Positions 28,237-36,614 of a stretch of 64,000 nt of DNA are shown here, piece after piece; the first letter of the stretch is position 1, and every line of letters begins with the position of its first letter. This DNA comes from Acidovorax sp. GBBC 1281 (GTDB lineage: Bacteria > Pseudomonadota > Gammaproteobacteria > Burkholderiales > Burkholderiaceae_C). The notes under the pieces are model-generated. The model was given only the letters and a program-made list of their open reading frames with translations, was not told the DNA's origin and did no database searches. The position numbers and the translations under genes were made by a program. The DNA lies in NCBI RefSeq assembly GCF_028473645.1, contig NZ_CP097269.1:5631568-5695567 (forward strand), read 5' to 3'.

Positions 28237-28971
28237 ATGCCCCGTTTCCATTGCCCCTTGCCCTTGGCGGGCGGCGCCGCGCTGGCGCTGCCGCCCTCGG
28301 CCGCGCGCCACGTGCAGGTGCTGCGCCTGCAGCCCGGCGACGCGATCACGCTGTTCGACGGGCGCGGGGGCGAATACGCCGCCACCATCACCCGCATGGG
28401 CCGCTCCGATGTGGACGTGGAGGTCGGCGCGCACGACCCCGTGGAGCGCGAGGCCGCGCGCGCCGTGCACCTGGTGGTGGGCATGCCGGCCAACGAGCGC
28501 ATGGACTGGCTCGTGGAGAAGGCCGCCGAACTGGGCGCGGCCAGCATCCAGCCGGTGGCCGCCGCGCGCAGCGTGCTCAAGCTGTCGGGCGAGCGGGCGC
28601 AAAAGCGCCAGGCCCATTGGCAGGCGATCGCTGTAGCGGCCTGCGAGCAGTGCGGGCGCAACCGGGTGCCCGAGGTGTATGCCCCGGTGGCCCTGGCCGA
28701 CTGGCTGCGCGCGCAGGCGGCCGAGGCCCGCGCGCTGGAGGGCGGTCTGGCGCGCCTCGTGCTGTCGCTGCGGGACGGCTCCCGCCCGCTGCGCGAGGCG
28801 GCGGGCGCCGCCGGCCGCGTGCAGGTGCTGCACGGCCCCGAGGGCGGGCTGACCGCGCAGGAGGAAGACCTGGCGCTGGCCCACGGCTTCGCGCCGGCCA
28901 GCCTGGGCGCGCGCGTGCTGCGGGCCGAGACCGCTTCGGTCGCCGCGCTGGCGCAGCTGGCCTTCGAATGA
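28237..28971 (+). CDS. rsmE: 16S rRNA (uracil1498-N3)-methyltransferase
   Basis: The protein has 244 aa. The N-terminal PUA-like part (HVQVLRLQPGDAITLFDGRG) precedes a SPOUT methyltransferase domain with EKAAELGAASIQPV near residue 95, CEQCGRNRVPEV near 132, the knot region LHGPEGGLTAQEEDLA near 195 and LGARVLRAETASVAAL at the end. It methylates U1498 of 16S rRNA. It is 24 bases upstream of the SMC-complex genes on the same strand and could share their transcript. Confidence 0.94.
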   Translation: MPRFHCPLPLAGGAALALPPSAARHVQVLRLQPGDAITLFDGRGGEYAATITRMGRSDVDVEVGAHDPVEREAARAVHLVVGMPANERMDWLVEKAAELGAASIQPVAAARSVLKLSGERAQKRQAHWQAIAVAACEQCGRNRVPEVYAPVALADWLRAQAAEARALEGGLARLVLSLRDGSRPLREAAGAAGRVQVLHGPEGGLTAQEEDLALAHGFAPASLGARVLRAETASVAALAQLAFE

Positions 28972-28995
28972 CGACGGAACACTGAACAGGACGGC

Positions 28996-30405
28996 ATGGA
29001 GAGCACTGTGTTGGCGGCCGAGGCGCCGTGGCCTGGAGGGGCGGAGAACGAGGGCGGGCTGTTCGACTTTTTCCGGGATGCCGATGCGGCGGGCGATTCG
29101 GCCCTGCTGTGGCGCATTGCGCGCGAGCAGGCCGTCACCCAGGCGCTGAGCGGGCTGTTCCACGGCCCGGCGGCGCTGGTGCAGCTGCGGCTGTGGGCTT
29201 TTTTGCAGCTGGCGCGCCAGGGCGAGGCCACGCTGGCGCGCGAGCGCATCGACGAGATCTTCCACGCCCTGCGCCCGGAGGCGCTGGACACCGTGCTCAA
29301 GCGCTTTCGCGACGTGGGCCTGCTGGCCTGGGACGACAGCGCCCGCACCTACGCGCTGCCGCCGCTCGCGCAGCGCGTGGCCGGCCTGCTGGCGCCCCTG
29401 GCCAGCGACGGCGGCGGGGACGAGGACGGCGGCGAGCTGGCCGCGCTGCTCGGCCAGGTGGTGGGCGCCAACCAGCTCGGCGCGCTCGATGCGGGCCAGG
29501 TGCAGCTGCTGCAGGCGCAGCTCACCCGGCTGCACGGCGAATTCGCCGACGCCATCGCCAGCGGGTCGGAGTTCCGCCTGCGCGCCGCGCGCCAGCGCTA
29601 CGACCGCGCGGCGGTGCTGATCGACCGCGCCTCCGAGGCCATCACCGCCATCATCGGCCACGCGCACGGCCACATCGCGCTGGAGCGCGCCGCGCGCGGG
29701 CTGGGGCAGGCCCAGTCGCGGCTGCTGGCCATGGCCAGCCAGTTCAACCGCGCGCTGCAGCAGGTGGACCGCCAGCGCGTGACGCTGGGCACCACCGGCA
29801 TCACCAGCACCGACGTCAAGCGCTGGCTGCAGACCGTGCGCTCGCCCCATGCGCTGCTGGACGGCGCCCTGGGCGTGCCCGCGGGCCTGTCGGCCCTGGC
29901 TCCGCACGAGCTGCTGGACGTGACCGAGGCCGAGTTCGAACGCGACCGCCCCGTTGCCGGCCCAGCCGAGGAACTGCCCGGCGCGCAGCCGGCGCCCGCC
30001 GGCAACCTCACCGCCGTGGCCCTGCCGAGCGAGCTGGGCGACCTGTCGGCCCTGCTGCAGGGCTGGTCGATGGAGGCGGGCGATGCCGTGCCCCACGGCG
30101 TGGCCGCCGCGCTGCTGGGCGCCACGCCCGCCGATGCCCGCTACGCCCAGGTGGCCTACAAGGCCCAGTTGCTGCCCTTGCTGGGCGACCCCCAGGCCGG
30201 CGTGCTGCCGGGCGCCACGGGCGCGCTGGCGCGCCTGCCCTGGCGCGTGCAGTGGGACGCCGCCACCGAGGCCATCGACCACCCGCAGGTGGAGCTGCTG
30301 AGCCAGGGCCGCATGGTGCCCGCCACCGCCGTGCCGGCCGACGCACCGGCCAAGGCCGCCACCGCGCCCGATCCTTCGCCGAACCCCAGCCCCGAGACCC
30401 CTTGA
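28996..30405 (+). CDS. Kleisin-like subunit of an SMC complex (MukF/MksF/JetA-like)
   Basis: The protein has 469 aa. Residues ~45-135 look like a winged-helix domain (LVQLRLWAFLQLARQGEATL, ERIDEIFHALRPEALDTVLK, VGLLAWDDSARTYALPPLA). A helical, coiled-coil-rich middle follows (RAARQRYDRAAVLIDRASEA, GQAQSRLLAMASQFNRALQQ), then an acidic linker and a small C-terminal domain ending in a Pro/Ala tail. This architecture, and the position first in a trio with a small protein and an SMC ATPase, is that of the bridging kleisin in MukBEF, MksBEF and Wadjet (JetA). I assign it by architecture and neighbours rather than by a signature motif. Confidence 0.65.
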   Translation: MESTVLAAEAPWPGGAENEGGLFDFFRDADAAGDSALLWRIAREQAVTQALSGLFHGPAALVQLRLWAFLQLARQGEATLARERIDEIFHALRPEALDTVLKRFRDVGLLAWDDSARTYALPPLAQRVAGLLAPLASDGGGDEDGGELAALLGQVVGANQLGALDAGQVQLLQAQLTRLHGEFADAIASGSEFRLRAARQRYDRAAVLIDRASEAITAIIGHAHGHIALERAARGLGQAQSRLLAMASQFNRALQQVDRQRVTLGTTGITSTDVKRWLQTVRSPHALLDGALGVPAGLSALAPHELLDVTEAEFERDRPVAGPAEELPGAQPAPAGNLTAVALPSELGDLSALLQGWSMEAGDAVPHGVAAALLGATPADARYAQVAYKAQLLPLLGDPQAGVLPGATGALARLPWRVQWDAATEAIDHPQVELLSQGRMVPATAVPADAPAKAATAPDPSPNPSPETP

Positions 30406-30414
30406 AGACCCCCT

Positions 30415-31110
30415 ATGGACGATGCCGCCCTGCTGATTGCCGAACTCCTCACGCGCCGCTGGCTGCCGCGCAGCCACCCGCGCGTCAAGCGTGCGCTGGT
30501 CGATGCCGAACTCTTCGCCCTGGTCGAGCAGCGCCTGGCCCAGGTGGGCCTGCGCTTCATGGACAGCATCTACGCCGACCACGTGAGCGTGGCGCTGCTG
30601 CCGCCCGCGCAGACCGCCGTGCTGGGCGAGGCTGGCGTCAACGCCAACAACAACCTCGACCTGCCGCGCGACGCGCAGGCGCTGCTGGTGGTGCTGTGGG
30701 CGCTGATCGTTTTACCGAAACGCGAGCGCCAGACCAGCCGCGTGGAGCAGGCCGACGAGGGCCAGAACGACATGTTCCCCGGCGCCAAGCCGCTGCCGTC
30801 CGCGCGGCTGGTGAGCCCCGTGCTGTCGTACAAGACCCTGCTGGAGGACTACGGCAACCAGCTGGGCAAGAAGATGCGGCTCGATGCCAACCTCAAGCTG
30901 CTGGAGCGCCACGGCTTCATCCTGCGCCGCCAGGACGAGATCGCCGAAGGCCCGCTGCTGGACGTGCTGCTCGACTACGACGTGATGGCTCCGCGCATCC
31001 TCGACGGCGCCCTGGCCGACGTGCTGGCGCGCGAGCGCAGCGAGGCCGCTGCCGCCACGCCGGTTGCTGCCGAGCCCGCCACGGACCCCACCCCGGCGCC
31101 CGCCGCCTGA
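30415..31110 (+). CDS. KITE-like small subunit of an SMC complex (MukE/MksE/JetB-like)
   Basis: The protein has 231 aa. It appears to carry two winged-helix-like regions: about residues 1-60 (LIAELLTRRWLPRSHPRVKR) and 130-190 (LLEDYGNQLGKKMRLDANLK, then RHGFILRRQDEIAEGPLLDV). The middle contains LDLPRDAQALLVVLWALIVL. The C-terminus is a low-complexity Ala/Pro/Thr tail. It starts 9 bases after the kleisin-like gene and ends 23 bases before the SMC gene. KITE proteins bind the kleisin and the SMC heads. The assignment rests on size, order and fold pattern. Confidence 0.65.
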   Translation: MDDAALLIAELLTRRWLPRSHPRVKRALVDAELFALVEQRLAQVGLRFMDSIYADHVSVALLPPAQTAVLGEAGVNANNNLDLPRDAQALLVVLWALIVLPKRERQTSRVEQADEGQNDMFPGAKPLPSARLVSPVLSYKTLLEDYGNQLGKKMRLDANLKLLERHGFILRRQDEIAEGPLLDVLLDYDVMAPRILDGALADVLARERSEAAAATPVAAEPATDPTPAPAA

Positions 31111-31133
31111 CCGACGACGAACCCCGCGCCCCC

Positions 31134-33968
31134 ATGTTCCACCTGCAAACCCTCGAACTCGTCCACTGGGACTACTGCCAGCGCGTGGCCCTGCCGCTCG
31201 ATGCGTCCATCATCACCATCGCCGGACCCAACGGCTCGGGCAAGACCACGCTGCTCGATGCCATGCGCACCCTGCTGGGCCTGCGCTGCTCCGCCCCGCG
31301 CGACTACCGCACCTACGCGCGCCACGCCGGCGCGCAGACCGCCTGGCTGCGCGCCGTGGTGGACAACCGGCCCCAGGGCCGCCAGACCTCCAGCCGCCCG
31401 TTCGCGCGGCGCCTGCTGTACGGCGACCAGGTCACGCTGGCCTGCCGCATCGACCGCAACGGTGGCGACTGGCAGCGCCGCTACTGCCTGCTCGACGGCG
31501 ACGTGGGCATTGAACAGCTGCGCGACACGCCCGAGAAAGACCTCGGGTTCATGGGCGTGGAGGCCTGGGGCCGCGTGCTGGGCGCGGCGGGCCTGTCGCC
31601 CGCCATCGCCCGCGTGCTCTCACTGGAGCAGGGCCAGACCGACCGCCTGTGCGAATTCAGCCCGCGCGAGCTGCTGCGCCTGGTGTTCGACGTGTTCGGC
31701 GACCAGCAGGTGCTCGATGCCTACGACCAGGCGCGCGAGCACCAGCAGCAGCTCGTGCGCGAGATGGCCCAGGCCGAGCGCGAGCTGGACCACGGCCGCG
31801 CGCAACTGGCCGAGCTGCAGAACCGCGTGGCCAGCTACCAGAGCTGGCAGTTCAAGGTGGCCGAGCGCGGGCGCCTGGCCACCGAGGTGCTGCCCGTGCT
31901 GGCCTGGCACGGCGAGCGCGAGGCCCTGGCCAAGCAGGCGCGCGAACTGCGCCGCCAAAAGACCCAGCACCGCAGCGCCCTGGCCGACCAGGCCGTGCAG
32001 AACAAGCGCCTGCTCACCCTGATCGAGGAAAGCGCCCGCGCCCAGTCCGACGCCACCCGGCTGCTGGCCGAGCGCGACGAGGCCCGCACCGCGCTGGACG
32101 ACGCCACGCGCCACGAATCGCCCCTGGAGCAACTCGCCAAGCGCGAGCAGGAGCTGCTGGCGCTGGTGGACAAGGGCAGCAACGCCGACGAACTGCAGTC
32201 CCACCTGGCCCGGCTGCAGGCCGAAGAGGCCGAGGCGCAGGACGAGCGATCGGCCCTGCAGCAGCGGCGCAAGCTCGCGCAGCAGGCCCTCCAGGCCCTG
32301 GAAGGCCAGCACCTGCCGCCGCTGCCGCACGAGGTGCAGCAGTTCCGCAAGCGCCTGGTGGCCCAGGGCATCGGCCACCGGTTCGTGGCCGAGGTGGTCG
32401 AGGTGGCCGACGAGCAATGGCGCGCCGCCATCGAAGGCGTGCTGCGCGGCCACCGCTGGGTGGTGCTGCTGGACAAGGACAGCGACCTGGCCGAGGCCTA
32501 CGAGATCGGCGAGCGCGAGCGCTACCGCCACTACCTCGTCGGCCCGGGCGAGAAGGCCCTGAAGGGCGATCCCGGCACGCTGCTGTCCCACGTGCGCTTC
32601 ACCGCGCCCGTGCCGCGCTGGCTGGTGCAGCAGATGCAGCAGCTGCGCTGCGTGGCCGATCCGCGCGAGGGCAAGCGCCTGGGCGGCACCTGGATCACGC
32701 CGCAGGCCTACATGCACGACGGGCGCGGCGCCCGTTCCATGTGGGTGGAACCGCGCGAGCACCAGTTCGGCGCCGCGGCCGTGCACGCCCGCCGCGCCGC
32801 CGCCGAGCGCGACGCGGCCCAGATCGATGCGCAGCTCGCGCCCGTGCTGGACCGCGTGCTGGCGCTCAAGCGGCAGATCACCGACACCCGCCGCGCGCTC
32901 GAAGGCCACAGCGCCGCCGAAGAGCTGGCGCGCCGCAGCGACGAGTTCGCCCAGGCGCGCGAGGTGCTGCCCACGGCCAGGCAGGCACGCATCGCCGCCG
33001 CCCAGCGCTGGCAGCGCCTGGACACCGAGGCCACCCGCGCCCACGACCGCCACCGCGCCTTCGCCGACGAGCACCAGCGGCTGGAGCAGCAACTGCAGCG
33101 CGCCCGCAGCGACAGCGACCGCGCCGCGCACGAATGGACCGCCCGCCGGCGCAACCACGTGGCCGCGGCGGGGCACAGCCAGCGCCAGCGCCACGGCTTT
33201 CCGCCGCGCTGGATCGCCCCGGCCACGCGCGAGGCGCTGGTGGACGAATACGTCAACGACACCCAGGCCCGCCTGCGGCTGCAGTCCGTGGAGCAGGAGC
33301 TGGAGCACAACACCTGGGAGCAGGACGCCACGGTGGAGGAGCGCCACCGCCGCATGGAGACCACCGTGCGCGAGCAGACCCTGAGCCTGTCGGACCACCA
33401 GGCCAAGAATGCCCAGGCCGGCACCGCCGTGCACAACGCGCGCGAGAGCTACATCGAGGTGCTGCGCAGCACCGTGCGCCGCTACCGCAAGAACATCCAG
33501 GAGCTGGGCGCCCTCGCCGGCGTGGAGGTGGCGGCCGACCTGCCGCTGCTGGAGAACGACGACACCGTGCTCGCGCAGGCGGGCCTGAAGGTGCACTTCG
33601 CGTTCGACGGCAAGGGCAGCATCGGCATGAACGACGGCGAGGCCTCGGGCGGCCAGCAGGTCATCAAGTCGCTCATCCTGCTCGTGGGCCTGCTCAAGGA
33701 CGAGGAAAGCGGCTCGGGCGGCTTCGTGTTCATCGACGAGCCCTTCGCCCACCTGGACGTGCGCAACATCCAGCTGGTCGGCCACTTTTTGCGCTCCACC
33801 CAGGCGCAATACGTGCTGACCACGCCCATCACCCACAACCTGGAAGTCTTCGAGCCCGCCGAGATCACCCTGGTGACCAGCAAGAAACCCCAGGGCTCGC
33901 GCTGGGCCCCGCCCATCGCGGTGGCCAAGCGGCGCGGCGTGCCGGTGCTGGAGCCGGTGCCCGCATGA
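31134..33968 (+). CDS. SMC-like ATPase (MukB/MksB/JetC-like)
   Basis: The protein has 944 aa. The N-terminal head has FHLQTLELVHWDYCQRVALP and Walker A GPNGSGKTT at residues 31-39. A coiled-coil arm runs about 200-390. A hinge-like domain (~393-545) contains GHRFVAEVVEVADEQWRAAI and HRWVVLLDKDSDLAEAYEIG. The second arm runs about 545-790. The C-terminal head has the ABC signature SGGQQ near 838 and Walker B FVFIDEPFAHLD near 865, then TTPITHNLEVF. The arms are shorter than in MukB (about 1480 aa). The GNAT gene overlaps its stop. No toprim nuclease (JetD) is adjacent. Expected role: DNA loop extrusion, chromosome organisation or plasmid restriction. Confidence 0.8.
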   Translation: MFHLQTLELVHWDYCQRVALPLDASIITIAGPNGSGKTTLLDAMRTLLGLRCSAPRDYRTYARHAGAQTAWLRAVVDNRPQGRQTSSRPFARRLLYGDQVTLACRIDRNGGDWQRRYCLLDGDVGIEQLRDTPEKDLGFMGVEAWGRVLGAAGLSPAIARVLSLEQGQTDRLCEFSPRELLRLVFDVFGDQQVLDAYDQAREHQQQLVREMAQAERELDHGRAQLAELQNRVASYQSWQFKVAERGRLATEVLPVLAWHGEREALAKQARELRRQKTQHRSALADQAVQNKRLLTLIEESARAQSDATRLLAERDEARTALDDATRHESPLEQLAKREQELLALVDKGSNADELQSHLARLQAEEAEAQDERSALQQRRKLAQQALQALEGQHLPPLPHEVQQFRKRLVAQGIGHRFVAEVVEVADEQWRAAIEGVLRGHRWVVLLDKDSDLAEAYEIGERERYRHYLVGPGEKALKGDPGTLLSHVRFTAPVPRWLVQQMQQLRCVADPREGKRLGGTWITPQAYMHDGRGARSMWVEPREHQFGAAAVHARRAAAERDAAQIDAQLAPVLDRVLALKRQITDTRRALEGHSAAEELARRSDEFAQAREVLPTARQARIAAAQRWQRLDTEATRAHDRHRAFADEHQRLEQQLQRARSDSDRAAHEWTARRRNHVAAAGHSQRQRHGFPPRWIAPATREALVDEYVNDTQARLRLQSVEQELEHNTWEQDATVEERHRRMETTVREQTLSLSDHQAKNAQAGTAVHNARESYIEVLRSTVRRYRKNIQELGALAGVEVAADLPLLENDDTVLAQAGLKVHFAFDGKGSIGMNDGEASGGQQVIKSLILLVGLLKDEESGSGGFVFIDEPFAHLDVRNIQLVGHFLRSTQAQYVLTTPITHNLEVFEPAEITLVTSKKPQGSRWAPPIAVAKRRGVPVLEPVPA

Positions 33969-34426
33969 AAGATGCCATTGCCATGACCCAAGACCCCGAC
34001 GATGCCCTGCAAATCCGGAGGCTTTTGCCTGCGCAGTGGAAGGACGCCCATCCGGTGATGGCGCAGCTGCGCGCGCTGGACGAGGCCGAGTTTCTGCGGC
34101 GCGTGCGCCAGCAGTCGTGCGCCGGCTATGAACTCGTGGGCGCCTACCAGGGCGGCGCCTTGGTCGGGGTCATGGGAATGCGGCCCGTGCAGACCCTGGC
34201 ACGCGGGGCCTACCTGCATGTCGATGACCTCGTGGTGGATACCGCCGTGCGGGGCAGCGGCGCCGGCCGGGCGCTGATGGCCTACGCCGAAGCCGATGCG
34301 CAGGCGCGCGCCATGGACGTGGTGTTCCTGGACGCACGGCCCGAGGCCATCGCGTTCTACGAGCGCGGGGGCTATGTGCTCCACCCGGCACCGTCGATGA
34401 AGAAACGGCTCGCGGCCGTCCCCTGA
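33965..34426 (+). CDS. GNAT family N-acetyltransferase
   Basis: The protein has 153 aa. The acetyl-CoA site is VDDLVVDTAVRGSGAGRALM near residues 85-105 (R/Q-x-x-G-x-G/A loop), preceded by GVMGMRPVQ and followed by VVFLDARPEAIAFYERGGYV. The substrate is unknown. Its ATG overlaps the SMC stop by ATGA, so it is translated from the SMC transcript, though functional linkage is uncertain. Confidence 0.85.
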   Translation: MKDAIAMTQDPDDALQIRRLLPAQWKDAHPVMAQLRALDEAEFLRRVRQQSCAGYELVGAYQGGALVGVMGMRPVQTLARGAYLHVDDLVVDTAVRGSGAGRALMAYAEADAQARAMDVVFLDARPEAIAFYERGGYVLHPAPSMKKRLAAVP

Positions 34427-34615
34427 CAGCGACAGGGCAGGGCCCGCGTTGCAAGGCCGGGCCAGAGGGATGGGTATAAACCCTCCCATGCCGGGTGGCC
34501 GCGCAGGCGACAGGACTCCTAGAATTCCGCAGGCACCATCGGTGCTGGCCCACCCGGCGGCGTCGTGGGCCGCCCGATGGCCGGCCTGGCCTGCGACCCA
34601 CTCCGAGGAGATCCC

Positions 34616-35815
34616 TTGCCGCCACGGCTTGCGAGATGGCGCGACCGCGCCCTGTTCCGTACCCCCTCCCGCGTGCTCGATGGGCTGCTGGGCACCGAGC
34701 GGCGCCTGCGCGTGCGCTCGGCCATGGCGGGGTTGGCGGGGCTGCTCATGCTGTGCTGCGTGGCGGCGATGCACATCGTGGCCCGGGCGGGCATCGCGGA
34801 AGTGCAATGGGTCAACACGTGGACGGTGTTTTGCGTCTCGGGCCTGATCGGGGTGTTCGCGCTGATCCGCAGCGGGGTGTCGCGGCGCTTTCGCGGCCCT
34901 TCGCTCACGCTGTTCCAGATGCTCTATGCCGTGGCCTGCAACGCCGCGGCCTTCGTGATCGCGGGGCCGGCGCGGGGCATCACGCTGCCGATCCTGGCGG
35001 TGATCCTGATGTTCGGGATCTTCGGGCTGTCCACGCGGCAGATGGTGGGGGTGCTGTTCTATTCGCTGGCGGCGTTCGGGGCCGGGGGCGTGCTGCTGGA
35101 ACTGCGCGAGGACCTGCACCAGGGCCCCGCGATGGCCGCCGCCTACGGGATCATGATTTTCGTGGTGCTGCTGGGCAGCACCTTCCTCACCACGCGGGTG
35201 CAGGCCACGCGCCAGCAGCTGCGCCAGCAAAAGCACGATCTGGCCGAGGCGCTGGAGCACATCCGCGAGCTGGCCACGCACGACGAGCTGACCGGGCTGC
35301 TCAACCGCCGCCACATGATCGAGCTGATGCGGCTGGAGCAGCGCCGCACCGCGCGCAGCGGGCATTCGCTGGTGCTGGTGCAGCTGGACCTGGACCATTT
35401 CAAGGCCATCAACGACACCCACGGCCATGCGGCGGGCGACCGCGCGCTGCAGGCCTTCGCCCGCTCGGTGAAAGCCAGCGTGCGCGACTCCGACGTGCTC
35501 TCGCGCTGGGGCGGCGAGGAGTTCGTGCTGATGCTGTGCAACACCCAGCCGGCCGATGCCAGCGCGCTGCTGGAGCGGGTGCGCAGCACCGTCTCGGCGC
35601 TGCGGCTCACGCATCCGGGGTCGGCGCCGATCCACCTGACCGTCTCCATCGGCCTGGCGCAGCACGTGGTGGGCGAGTCGATCGAGCAGACGCTGGAGCG
35701 GGCGGACCGCGCGCTCTATGCGGCCAAGGCGCAGGGGCGCGACCGGGCGGTCTGGGCTGCCCCGTGCGAGGAAGGGGCGGGGGCGGCCGGGGCCGCAGGT
35801 ACGATCCCCGGATGA
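34616..35815 (+). CDS. Membrane diguanylate cyclase (GGDEF)
   Basis: The protein has 399 aa. About six membrane helices (residues ~35-190) are followed by a short coiled linker (RQQLRQQKHDLAEALEHIRE) and a GGDEF domain: THDELTGLLNRRHMIELM, LDHFKAINDTHGHAAGDRAL and the active loop RWGGEEFVLM. GGEEF is a competent variant. It makes cyclic di-GMP. I do not see the RxxD inhibitory site at the expected five-residue distance. The TTG at 34616 has GAGGAG upstream and is favoured over the in-frame GTG at 34565. The SRAP gene overlaps its end by four bases. Confidence 0.88.
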   Translation: MPPRLARWRDRALFRTPSRVLDGLLGTERRLRVRSAMAGLAGLLMLCCVAAMHIVARAGIAEVQWVNTWTVFCVSGLIGVFALIRSGVSRRFRGPSLTLFQMLYAVACNAAAFVIAGPARGITLPILAVILMFGIFGLSTRQMVGVLFYSLAAFGAGGVLLELREDLHQGPAMAAAYGIMIFVVLLGSTFLTTRVQATRQQLRQQKHDLAEALEHIRELATHDELTGLLNRRHMIELMRLEQRRTARSGHSLVLVQLDLDHFKAINDTHGHAAGDRALQAFARSVKASVRDSDVLSRWGGEEFVLMLCNTQPADASALLERVRSTVSALRLTHPGSAPIHLTVSIGLAQHVVGESIEQTLERADRALYAAKAQGRDRAVWAAPCEEGAGAAGAAGTIPG

Positions 35816-36555
35816 CCACGCGCTACGAGACCCTGCCCCTGCCCGAAACCTACCGCGAGGCCTTCGGCGTGGAGCCGCCGGACACGCGCGGCGAACGCTA
35901 CGTGAAGCCCCGCAAGCCCGGCTTCTTCATCCGCGCCGTGGCGCCCCCGCCGGGCGATACCGAATCGGCGGCCGGGGCAGATCCCGATGCCGGTTCCGAT
36001 GAGGAAGGCGCCCCCCGGCTGGCGCGCGAACTGGTGCACGCCCAGTGGGGGCTGGTACCGCACTGGGTGAAATCGGCCTCCGACGGGCGGCTGCGCGCCC
36101 CCAAGCTGGTGAACGCGCGCTCCGAGACGGTCTCCACCGCCACGCCATTCCGCGAGGCGTGGCTGAAAGGCCAGCGCTGCATCGTGCCCATGGCGGCGTT
36201 TTTCGAGGACGACTGGCGCAGCGGCAAGGCCGTGCCCACGCGCATCGCGCGCGTCGATGGCCTGCCGATGGCCGCGGCGGGGTTGTGGGCCCGCTGGACC
36301 GGCCCCGAGGGCGAGGAGCTGGTCAGCTACACCGTGCTCACCGTGAACGCCAACAGCCATGCGCTGATCCACCGTTACCAGCCGCCCGGCAGCGAAAAGC
36401 GCATGCCGGCCCTGCTCAACGAGGGCGCGTACGGCGCCTGGCTGTCGGCCCGGCCCGAGAAGGCGCGGGAGTTCATGCGCCAGTACCCGGCCAACTGGCT
36501 GCTGGCCAACCCGGTGGAAAGCAAGGCCGACAAGGGGCCTCCCGCTTTCCTGTGA
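35812..36555 (+). CDS. SRAP (SOS response-associated peptidase) family protein lacking Cys2
   Basis: The protein has 247 aa. SRAP blocks are present: WGLVPHWVKSASDGRLRAPK, LVNARSETVSTATPFREAW, RCIVPMAAFFEDDW, AAAGLWARWTG, SYTVLTVNANSHALIHRYQP and EKRMPALL. The family (HMCES/YedK) uses the cysteine right after the initiator Met to cross-link abasic DNA, but this protein starts Met-Thr-Thr-Arg-Tyr. The H-x-R-M-P motif is interrupted, reading IHRYQPPGSEKRMP. Asn in NARSE and the Glu in FFED remain. There is also an acidic insertion near residues 45-65. It may be a catalytically altered paralog. Confidence 0.82.
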   Translation: MTTRYETLPLPETYREAFGVEPPDTRGERYVKPRKPGFFIRAVAPPPGDTESAAGADPDAGSDEEGAPRLARELVHAQWGLVPHWVKSASDGRLRAPKLVNARSETVSTATPFREAWLKGQRCIVPMAAFFEDDWRSGKAVPTRIARVDGLPMAAAGLWARWTGPEGEELVSYTVLTVNANSHALIHRYQPPGSEKRMPALLNEGAYGAWLSARPEKAREFMRQYPANWLLANPVESKADKGPPAFL

Positions 36556-36578
36556 CCCGGACCGGCGCAATGCCTGTA

Positions 36579-36612
36579 GGTTGCTATTAAAAATATAGCA
36601 CTATGCCCTAGT
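36579..36612 (+). repeat. Dispersed AT-rich palindromic repeat, copy 3
   Basis: It reads TTGCTATTAAAAATATAGC then ACTATGCCCTAG on the plus strand, between the convergent SRAP and alpha/beta hydrolase genes, where it could act as a bidirectional hairpin. Confidence 0.75.
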
Positions 36613-36614
36613 GG

